Part shown: one piece after another, positions 1 through 5,067 of the stretch | Numbering within the stretch: the stretch's first letter is position 1 | How the letters are laid out: the number at the start of each line of letters is the position of its first letter | NCBI GenBank assembly: GCA_023264755.1 | Contig: JAHFVB010000226.1 | Coordinates: forward strand, 1 to 5,524 | Length of the DNA stretch: 5,524 nt | Reading direction: 5' to 3' | DNA from: Mycobacterium sp. | GTDB taxonomy: Bacteria; Actinomycetota; Actinomycetes; Mycobacteriales; Mycobacteriaceae | The notes under the pieces: generated by a model | The model's input: the letters and a program-made list of their open reading frames with translations, nothing else | Databases searched by the model: none | What the model was told of the DNA's origin: nothing | Program-made: the position numbers and the translations under genes

Positions 1-220
1 GATGGCCGAATGGAAGTTCGGCGCATCCGAGCTGGAGCGCATCAACGTGCAGGGTTCGGGCATCTCGCTCGGGCACCCCGTGGGCGCCACGGGCGGACGC
101 ATGCTGGCCACCCTGGCCCGCGAACTCGACCGACGTGCGGGCCGGTACGGACTGGAAACGATGTGCATCGGCGGCGGACAGGGCCTGGCCGCCGTGTTCG
201 AGCGAGTGGCGACCTCGTGA
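1..220 (+). CDS. Thiolase (acetyl-CoA acetyltransferase family), 3' end only
   Basis: This is the C-terminal 72 residues of a thiolase; the gene begins upstream of the window and is read from base 2. Thiolases cleave 3-ketoacyl-CoA with CoA, or run the reverse condensation, and close each beta-oxidation cycle. The visible part carries two family landmarks: the SLGHPVGATGGRM segment, with the active-site His encoded at 74-76, and the MCIGGGQG segment near the C-terminus, whose Cys at 164-166 is the general acid/base. The ATG at 2-4 lies inside the domain and is not a start. The stop TGA (218-220) overlaps the GTG start of the next gene, so the two are probably translationally coupled. The family call is firm. 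Chain-length or substrate preference cannot be judged from this fragment. Confidence 0.9.
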   Translation, partial: MAEWKFGASELERINVQGSGISLGHPVGATGGRMLATLARELDRRAGRYGLETMCIGGGQGLAAVFERVATS

Positions 221-1416
221 CGAGACTTGCTCAGACCATCGGGCTGACCGAGGTGCAGACCGAAATAATTTCCGCGGTGCGCCAGTTCGTGGACAAGGAG
301 ATCATTCCCAACGCCCAGGAGCTCGAGCACTCGGATACCTATCCGCAGTCCATCGTGGACCAGATGCGGGAACTGGGGCTGTTCGGGCTGATGATTCCCG
401 AGGAGTACGGCGGCCTCGGGGAGTCGCTTCTGACGTATGCGTTGTGCGTCGAAGAGCTCGCGCGCGGCTGGATGAGCGTGTCAGGGGTGATCAACACCCA
501 CTTCATCGTCGCCTACATGCTGCGCCAGCACGGCACCGACGAGCAGAAGGAGCGGTTCCTGCCGCGGATGGCCACCGGTGAGGTACGCGGGGCATTCTCG
601 ATGTCGGAACCCGAGCTGGGCTCCGACGTCGCGGCCATTCGTACCAAGGCCGTCCGCAATGCCGGCGGCGGCTACACCATCACCGGTCAGAAGATGTGGG
701 TCACCAACGGCGGAAGTTCCACGCTCGTAGCAGCATTGGTGAAGACCGACGAGGGCGCGGACAAGCCACACCGCAACCTCACGGCATTCTTGGTCGAGAA
801 GCCCGCGGGCTTCGGCGAGGTGATGCCGGGTCTGCTGATCCCGGGCAAGATCGACAAGCTCGGCTACAAGGGCGTCGACACGACCGAGCTGGTGTTCGAT
901 GGTTACCAAGCCGCCGACGAAGACGTCCTGGGCGGTGCTCCCGGACGCGGCTTCGTCCAGATGATGGACGGCATCGAGGTGGGCCGGGTCAACGTGTCGG
1001 CCCGCGCGTGTGGAGTGGGTATTCGCGCGTTCGAGCTCGCTGCGCGGTATGCCCAGCAGCGCAGCACCTTCGGCAAGCCCATCGCCGAACATCAGGCCAT
1101 CGCCTTCCAACTCGCAGAGATGGCGACCAAGGTCGAGGCGGCCCACCTGATGATGGTCAATGCCGCCCGCCTCAAGGACTCGGGGGAGCGCAACGACGTC
1201 GCCGCAGGCATGGCGAAATACCTTGCCAGCGAATTCTGTTCGGAGGTCACCCAGCAGAGCTTCCGCATCCACGGCGGCTACGGCTACTCCAAGGAATACG
1301 AGATCGAACGGCTGATGCGGGACGCGCCGTTCCTGCTCATCGGCGAAGGTACCAGCGAGATCCAGAAGACCATCATCAGCAAGAGTCTGCTCAATGAGTA
1401 CCGCATCCGACTCTGA
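217..1416 (+). CDS. Acyl-CoA dehydrogenase
   Basis: A 399-residue FAD-dependent acyl-CoA dehydrogenase, a normal length for the family, which introduces the alpha,beta double bond into an acyl-CoA. The usual three domains are present: N-terminal helical (about residues 10-123), central beta (about 125-225) and C-terminal helical (about 235-385). Visible landmarks are SEPELGSD at 130-137, MWVTNG at 160-165 (flavin/substrate contact), RSTFGKPI at 282-289, and IHGGYGYS at 351-358. The likely catalytic base is E377 in GEGTSEIQ. GTG at 217 is chosen because it places LTEVQ, the usual first helix, about nine residues in and overlaps the thiolase stop as GTGA. The open frame continues further upstream, but only as an antiparallel-looking shadow of the thiolase. 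Its end overlaps the next gene by 23 bp. The substrate is not evident; short-chain, branched or side-chain acyl-CoAs are all possible. Confidence 0.95.
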   Translation: MTRLAQTIGLTEVQTEIISAVRQFVDKEIIPNAQELEHSDTYPQSIVDQMRELGLFGLMIPEEYGGLGESLLTYALCVEELARGWMSVSGVINTHFIVAYMLRQHGTDEQKERFLPRMATGEVRGAFSMSEPELGSDVAAIRTKAVRNAGGGYTITGQKMWVTNGGSSTLVAALVKTDEGADKPHRNLTAFLVEKPAGFGEVMPGLLIPGKIDKLGYKGVDTTELVFDGYQAADEDVLGGAPGRGFVQMMDGIEVGRVNVSARACGVGIRAFELAARYAQQRSTFGKPIAEHQAIAFQLAEMATKVEAAHLMMVNAARLKDSGERNDVAAGMAKYLASEFCSEVTQQSFRIHGGYGYSKEYEIERLMRDAPFLLIGEGTSEIQKTIISKSLLNEYRIRL

Positions 1417-2086
1417 ATTCGCGGCCAGGCCGCAACTGTCGGATGACGTCGCACGTTACGTCCGCCGGCGGATCTTCACCGGCGGATACCGGCCGGGCGA
1501 GTACCTGCGGCTCGAACAACTCGCAGGAGAGCTCGGGATCAGCGTCACCCCGGTTCGGGAGGCCCTGCTCAACCTTCGCGCCGAAGGATTGTTGGCGCAG
1601 CACCCCCGGCGCGGATTCATGGTGCTCGAGGTGACGGCCCGCGATCTGGCCGACGTCGCCAAGGTGCAGGCGTTCATCGGCGGTGAACTCGCGGCGCGCG
1701 CAGCCGAGCACATCACCGACGCCCAACTGGCCGCCCTGCGGGCCGTCCAGGACGAGCTGGAGGGGGCCTATCAGCAGGCCGACCTGGAGCGCATGGTGCG
1801 GCTCAACCACGAATTCCATCGCACGATCAACATCGCCGGTGACTCACCCAAGCTGACGCAGTTCATGTCGGGCATCACTCGCTATGCGCCCGAGTCGGTG
1901 TTCCCGACGCTGCCCGGCTGGCCCGAGCAGTCGACAAGGGACCACCGGGCCGTCCTCGCCGCGCTCGAGGCGCGTGACCCGGAACTGGCCCGAACGGCGA
2001 TGGCCGAACACTTCGTCGTCGGCGTCGCTCCGCTGACCGAGTACTTGACGGAGCGTGGGGTCATTGCACCCGACCGGGTGAGCTAG
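1394..2086 (+). CDS. GntR-family transcriptional regulator, FCD (FadR) subgroup
   Basis: A 230-residue regulator. The N-terminal winged helix-turn-helix spans about residues 15-80 and contains LEQLAGELGISVTPVREAL followed by the wing HPRRGF. The C-terminal all-helical FCD ligand-binding domain spans about 84-208. The FCD metal site is largely recognisable: H142 (in NHEFH), H184 (in DHRAV) and H206 (in AEHF). The fourth ligand position, Asp in many members, is N138, a replacement also common in the family. Such proteins usually bind an organic acid or acyl-CoA and repress neighbouring catabolic genes. The ATG at 1394 lies inside the dehydrogenase gene and lacks a strong Shine-Dalgarno, so translation probably depends on coupling; no better start follows before the DNA-binding domain. 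Being last in the operon suggests autoregulation and control of the thiolase/dehydrogenase genes. The ligand is unknown. Confidence 0.93.
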   Translation: MSTASDSEFAARPQLSDDVARYVRRRIFTGGYRPGEYLRLEQLAGELGISVTPVREALLNLRAEGLLAQHPRRGFMVLEVTARDLADVAKVQAFIGGELAARAAEHITDAQLAALRAVQDELEGAYQQADLERMVRLNHEFHRTINIAGDSPKLTQFMSGITRYAPESVFPTLPGWPEQSTRDHRAVLAALEARDPELARTAMAEHFVVGVAPLTEYLTERGVIAPDRVS

Positions 2087-2784
2087 GCGTTGAGGTGCTC
2101 GTCGAAGAACGTCAAGATGCGGGCCCAGGCGTGCTCGGCTTCGGGGCGTGAATACGACAACCCCGTAATGCGTTCCACGAACTGCAACACCGGTGGGTGG
2201 CCCCAGTCGTTCATGAATCCGTGGCCGACCTTGGGGTACTCCTTGACGTCGCAGGGGACGTTGGCGCGGGCGAGCTCGGCCTGCAACCGGGCGGCTGCCC
2301 CGGGCAGCATCACGTCGCGACTGCCGTAACTGGCCACCACCGGGCAGGCGCCGGTCAGGTCGGGAAGCTTGGTCAGCACGCCGTAGTTGGGTGCGGTTGC
2401 GTCGAATATGCCGCGCGGAGCCAGCTGCAGGCAGAACCCCCCACCCAGACAGAAGCCGATCGAGCCGACCACGCCGGTGCAGCGCGGATCGGCGGCCAGG
2501 TGGTCGCGGGCCGCGACGATGGCGTCGACGGCCGAACCCGTGCCCGCCAACGAATCGCGGAACGTCGTGACGACACACCTCACGCGTTTGCCCCGGCGGT
2601 ACAGTGCGGGCGCAAGTGCAAGGTAGCCGTCGGCGGCGAAGCGGTCGGCGATTCGCTTGATGTCCTCGGTCAAGCCCAGCGCGTCGTGCACCACCACGAC
2701 GCCTGGCCATGGTCCACCACCCGATGGAACCGCGAGGTATGCGGGCAGGGGTCCGTCGGCAGAGGGATAGTCGATGTCCGCCAT
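2083..2784 (-). CDS. Dienelactone hydrolase family protein
   Basis: A 233-residue alpha/beta-hydrolase of the dienelactone hydrolase type, matching the family's usual 230-240 residues. The catalytic triad is visible: nucleophile C112 in GFCLGGG, D157 in YGSRDVM and H188 in VGHGFMN. The early HDALGL motif (33-38) matches the position of the HExFGL segment of classical enzymes, with Asp in place of Glu. Classical members open dienelactones in chlorocatechol degradation; many actinobacterial homologues have no known substrate, so the role here is inferred only as hydrolysis of a small ester or lactone. There is no signal peptide, so it is cytoplasmic. The start at 2784 (MADIDYP) gives the family N-terminus; the frame stays open 126 codons further upstream but that part resembles nothing. 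It converges on the regulator, sharing a CTAG, and diverges from the second thiolase. Confidence 0.92.
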   Translation of the reverse strand: MADIDYPSADGPLPAYLAVPSGGGPWPGVVVVHDALGLTEDIKRIADRFAADGYLALAPALYRRGKRVRCVVTTFRDSLAGTGSAVDAIVAARDHLAADPRCTGVVGSIGFCLGGGFCLQLAPRGIFDATAPNYGVLTKLPDLTGACPVVASYGSRDVMLPGAAARLQAELARANVPCDVKEYPKVGHGFMNDWGHPPVLQFVERITGLSYSRPEAEHAWARILTFFDEHLNA

Positions 2785-2791
2785 GGCTATT

Positions 2792-2797
2792 ACGGTA
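2792..2797 (-). promoter_or_regulatory. Candidate -10 element for a leaderless hydrolase mRNA
   Basis: Read on the minus strand this is TACCGT, which fits the mycobacterial TANNNT -10 pattern. Seven bases separate it from the ATG at 2784, so the predicted transcription start falls on or next to the A of the start codon. No purine-rich ribosome binding site is seen upstream of that ATG, which agrees with leaderless translation. No convincing -35 box is visible. This is a motif-level prediction. Confidence 0.4.
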
Positions 2798-2948
2798 GCG
2801 AAACTCACATTTGCCGGCTGCGCGAGCTCACGGCCTTCGTCGGCTCGACTGCGACTTGGATCGATTCGTGTCGGCGCACCCGGCATCGCAGCCGTCGAGG
2901 CAGCTGGCGCGGACCGCCGCGAGGTATCGCATCGGCTATCGGAATCGA

Positions 2949-2954
2949 TACAAT
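2949..2954 (+). promoter_or_regulatory. Candidate -10 element for the second thiolase gene
   Basis: TACAAT matches the TANNNT -10 consensus well and sits in the only AT-rich part of the divergent gap. It would place the start of transcription near 2961-2962 and give a leader of about 43 bases before the ATG at 3005. No clear -35 is found about 17 bases upstream. TACTTT at 2961-2966 is an alternative -10. Confidence 0.4.
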
Positions 2955-2961
2955 ATCTGCT

Positions 2962-2974
2962 ACTTTTGTAAAGT
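2962..2974. promoter_or_regulatory. Candidate operator palindrome ACTTTTGTAAAGT
   Basis: A perfect 5-bp inverted repeat (ACTTT / AAAGT) around a TGT centre, positioned at or just after the predicted transcription start of the thiolase gene, where a bound repressor would block transcription. A second imperfectly centred repeat, TATCG-GAAT-CGATA at 2937-2950, overlaps the candidate -10. The size would suit a GntR- or TetR-type dimer, but neither matches a consensus I can name with confidence, and short palindromes arise easily by chance. Confidence 0.3.
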
Positions 2975-2991
2975 CGTCTACGTCGAAACCC

Positions 2992-2996
2992 GAGGT
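2992..2996 (+). promoter_or_regulatory. Ribosome binding site for the second thiolase
   Basis: GAGGT lies eight bases before the ATG at 3005. It supports that start, which also gives the standard thiolase N-terminus (VIVGAVRTAIGRSFKG). Confidence 0.6.
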
Positions 2997-3004
2997 CGTG
3001 AGAT

Positions 3005-4180
3005 ATGTCAACACCCGTCATCGTTGGGGCCGTCAGAACTGCCATCGGGCGGTCGTTCAAGGGCACTCTGGTCAACACGCCACCAGAGACGCTCATTACG
3101 ACCGTCCTTCCCGAAGTGGTCCGCAGGTCCGGGTTGGATCCGAACGACATCGACGACATCATCTTCGCCGAATCACACTACGGCGGAGGCGATCTCGCGC
3201 GTTACGCGGCCGACGCCTCCGGTATGTCGCAGGTCCCCGGGCAGTCGGTCAACAGGCACTGTGCGGGCAGTCTGACCGCGATCGGCAATGCCTCGGCGCA
3301 GATCGGCTCCGGAATGGAACGGGTTCTGATCGCGGGTGGCGTGCAGTCGCTGTCGATGACGCCGTTGACCAACTGGCGCATTCCAGGACCCGAGCTCAAG
3401 TTCGAGGAGCGGTGGATGCCGCCCACGCACGTGGAGACGCCCGATGCTCCTGCCAAGGACATGTCGATCACCGTGGGCTGGAACACCGCGCAGGCGATGG
3501 GCATCAGCCGCGAGGACATGGACGCCTGGGCCGCGCGGTCCCACCAGCGCGCCATCGCCGCCATCGACGCGGGCAAGTTCATCGACGAGATCATCCCGCT
3601 GAAGGTGGAGCTGCCCGATGGCTCCGTCATCGACTTCAGCGTCGACGAGCACCCCCGCCGCGACACCACTGCCGAGAAGCTGGCCGGACTCAAGGTGCTG
3701 CATCCCGAGATCGAGGGCTTTTCCATCACCGCGGGCAACAGCAGCGGCACCAACGACGCCTGCGCGGCGGTCGGGCTGACCGACCGCGACTACGCGGTGG
3801 CCAACGGCCTCGACGTGATGGCCACCGTCAAGGCGTGGGGTGCGGCGGGCGTGCCGCCGCGTGACACCGGACTCGGTGCCGTGAAGGCCATCGCCAAGGT
3901 GCTCGATCGAGCCCGGTTGAAGCCGTCCGACGTGGCACTCTGGGAGATCAACGAGGCGTTCGCCGCCGTACCCATCGCGGCGTGCAAGGAATTCGGACTC
4001 GACGAGGATTTGGTCAACTTCTCCGGAAGCGGCTGCAGCCTCGGCCATCCCATCGCGGCATCCGGTGCCCGGATGGTGACGACCTTGATCTACGAGCTGC
4101 GGCGTCGAGGCGGCGGTATCGGCGTCGCCGCCATGTGTGCAGGCGGCGGTCAGGGCGGCGCCGTCATCGTGGAGGTCTGA
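3005..4180 (+). CDS. Thiolase family protein (acetyl-CoA acetyltransferase/3-ketoacyl-CoA thiolase)
   Basis: A complete 391-residue thiolase, the normal family length. The catalytic set is present: nucleophile C86 (VNRHCAGSL), N316 in NEAF, H348 in GHP and C378 in MCAGGGQGGA. The enzyme should use CoA to cleave a 3-ketoacyl-CoA or run the reverse condensation, in the cytoplasm. The C-terminal signature fits the family well, but the first two are altered: after C86 the order is A-G-S rather than the usual S-S-G type, and the block before H348 reads G-S-G-C-S instead of G-G-A-I-A, followed by PIAASG instead of PxGASG. This points to a divergent subfamily with perhaps an unusual substrate; that is inference. 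It is distinct from the partial thiolase at the window start. An intact Shine-Dalgarno inside its last codons served the decayed gene that follows. Confidence 0.94.
   Translation: MSTPVIVGAVRTAIGRSFKGTLVNTPPETLITTVLPEVVRRSGLDPNDIDDIIFAESHYGGGDLARYAADASGMSQVPGQSVNRHCAGSLTAIGNASAQIGSGMERVLIAGGVQSLSMTPLTNWRIPGPELKFEERWMPPTHVETPDAPAKDMSITVGWNTAQAMGISREDMDAWAARSHQRAIAAIDAGKFIDEIIPLKVELPDGSVIDFSVDEHPRRDTTAEKLAGLKVLHPEIEGFSITAGNSSGTNDACAAVGLTDRDYAVANGLDVMATVKAWGAAGVPPRDTGLGAVKAIAKVLDRARLKPSDVALWEINEAFAAVPIAACKEFGLDEDLVNFSGSGCSLGHPIAASGARMVTTLIYELRRRGGGIGVAAMCAGGGQGGAVIVEV
4171..4176 (+). promoter_or_regulatory. Orphan Shine-Dalgarno (GGAGGT) before the pseudogene
   Basis: A perfect GGAGGT sits in the last codons of the thiolase gene. 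No ATG, GTG or TTG follows within the usual 5-13 bases in any frame; the only near options are CTG at 4177 (too close) and ATT at 4191. This looks like the ribosome binding site of the downstream gene whose start codon has been lost. Confidence 0.5.
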
Positions 4181-4833
4181 GCAACCGGCGATTCGCTGTA
4201 CACGCCCTTCAGTGGCGACGACGGCGACGACCTCGACTGGCCGGCGTATCGCACCTTGGTGCGGCATTGCGTCGGCACGCTCGGGCACGAAATGCTCTGG
4301 TGTACTAGCGGTCTGGCGGAATTCTGGGCGCTGACCCTCGAGGAGCGCAAGCGTCTGCTCGAGGTGGCGATCGGCGAGGCGCGGGCCTTCAATCCGGACG
4401 TGGTCGTACTGGCACCGGAGCTGCTCGTGGGGGAGTGCGATACCACCGTCCATCGCGCCGGCTGGTTGCGCGACGGCATCGTCTGCGCAGCCCAACTCGG
4501 AACTGCGGCTTACCTATTCGAGACGCCGCAGCGTCGGCTCTTCACCGAGTACTGGAACCTGGTGTGGGACGGAATGCTGATCGAAGCGATGGACTATGCG
4601 CGCACGACGGGCATGGACCAGTTCGAGCTCGACCGGGGGCCTGGTACACCTGCTATCCGGGTCGGCCGGACTACTTCACCCACTGGGGTGGGGCGTTCAA
4701 GTACGCGGCCTCGGTGCTCGGCCTGCCAATCGGTTCGCACCCGCATTCCCGACCGCCGCAGGCGATCCTCCCAGCCTCGGCCAAGACTCAGATCCGCCAG
4801 GCGTACGTCCGCCTCGGCCTGTGCGACGGCTGA
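4181..4833 (+). pseudogene. Decayed dihydrodipicolinate synthase (DapA)-superfamily gene
   Basis: Remnant of a class I aldolase/DapA-superfamily gene. Frame 2 from 4181 reads SLYTPFSGDDGDDLDW then LWCTSGLAEFWALTLEERKR, matching the start of a DapA barrel (TPF... and the GTTGE-like loop before LTxEER). At about 4406-4414 (NPDVVV|LAPELL) it jumps in frame to the C-terminal part of the family (GIVCAAQLGTAAYLFETP, then EYWNLVWDG). About 100 residues are missing, which should include the Schiff-base Lys and catalytic Tyr. At the G5 tract (4635-4639) the reading shifts from frame 2 to frame 1; one added G would give DRGAWYTCYPG. The end, WGGAFKYAASVLGLPIGSHP to GLCDG, stops at 4831-4833. There is no start codon. 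Several independent lesions argue for a true pseudogene rather than one sequencing error. Its original substrate is unknown; it was probably cotranscribed with the thiolase. Confidence 0.78.
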
Positions 4834-4865
4834 TCGGGCAACGTCCGCGACGCGCGACCGGTACG

Positions 4866-4880
4866 GCTGACGCTGTCAGC
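4866..4880. terminator. Small hairpin between convergent units, possible weak terminator
   Basis: GCTGAC-GCT-GTCAGC forms a perfect 6-bp stem with a 3-base loop, placed where the pseudogene transcript and the ybdD transcript meet and including the ybdD stop codon. There is no T tract on either side, so intrinsic termination is doubtful; mycobacterial terminators often lack one, which keeps it possible. Confidence 0.25.
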
Positions 4881-5067
4881 AACAGCGACTCTGCGGATTG
4901 CGCTCGGTGGCGTCGTGGCGCATGCGCCAGTAGTCGCGTTCGGACATCACCGGTTCGCCTGGATGGGTGCGCTCGCGGTGCTCGACATAGCGCTGATAAT
5001 GGTTGTCGCCCATCAATGAACTCCAGTACCAACCGATCTGGCGGCCGGCCCGGGTAATGCGTCCCAT
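4876..5067 (-). CDS. YbdD/YjiX family small protein
   Basis: A 63-residue protein of the YbdD/YjiX (DUF466) family. The family core is visible: YQRYVEHRERTHPGEPVMSE at 24-43, followed by RDYWRMRHD. Members are small soluble proteins almost always encoded just after a CstA/BtsT-type transporter and are thought to assist that transporter; the mechanism is not settled. The start at 5067 is supported by a strong Shine-Dalgarno nine bases upstream. The frame stays open far upstream on the minus strand, but that part is only the shadow of cstA. The gene overlaps the 3' end of cstA by 55 bp in another reading frame, so the two are certainly cotranscribed and probably coupled. The C-terminus ends in Cys-Cys, which is a little unusual. 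Confidence 0.87.
   Translation of the reverse strand: MGRITRAGRQIGWYWSSLMGDNHYQRYVEHRERTHPGEPVMSERDYWRMRHDATERNPQSRCC

Larger units (their letters stand above)
2785..3004. promoter_or_regulatory. Divergent intergenic control region
   Basis: This 220-bp gap lies between the minus-strand hydrolase and the plus-strand thiolase and must hold both promoters. The stretch 2937-2974 is markedly AT-richer than its surroundings and contains several short inverted repeats and -10-like hexamers. The middle (about 2820-2930) is GC-rich and I see no gene in it. Short open frames crossing it have no recognisable protein character. Confidence 0.65.

Noticed and set aside
10..216. Upstream extension of the dehydrogenase frame
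   Set aside because: The extension is Arg/Gly/His-rich and overlaps the thiolase end; GTG at 217 gives the family N-terminus and a GTGA overlap.
2805..3014. 69-codon minus-strand frame in the divergent gap
   Set aside because: No ribosome binding site, no recognisable motif, and it covers the thiolase promoter and start.
2785..3162. 126-codon N-terminal extension of the hydrolase
   Set aside because: Residues before MADIDYP are Ser/Arg-rich with no family similarity, and would overlap the divergent thiolase start.
2197..3864. 555-codon plus-strand open frame
   Set aside because: It is antisense to the hydrolase and then out of frame with the thiolase, with low-complexity Arg/Gly/His content.
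3173..4495. 440-codon open frame on the minus strand across the second thiolase
   Set aside because: It mirrors the GC-rich thiolase codons and shows no domain; the plus strand holds a complete thiolase with all catalytic residues.
4256..4870. A 204-codon plus-strand gene starting at GTG 4256
   Set aside because: It begins inside the barrel domain and after about 4640 loses all family similarity, which continues in another frame; better described as part of the pseudogene.
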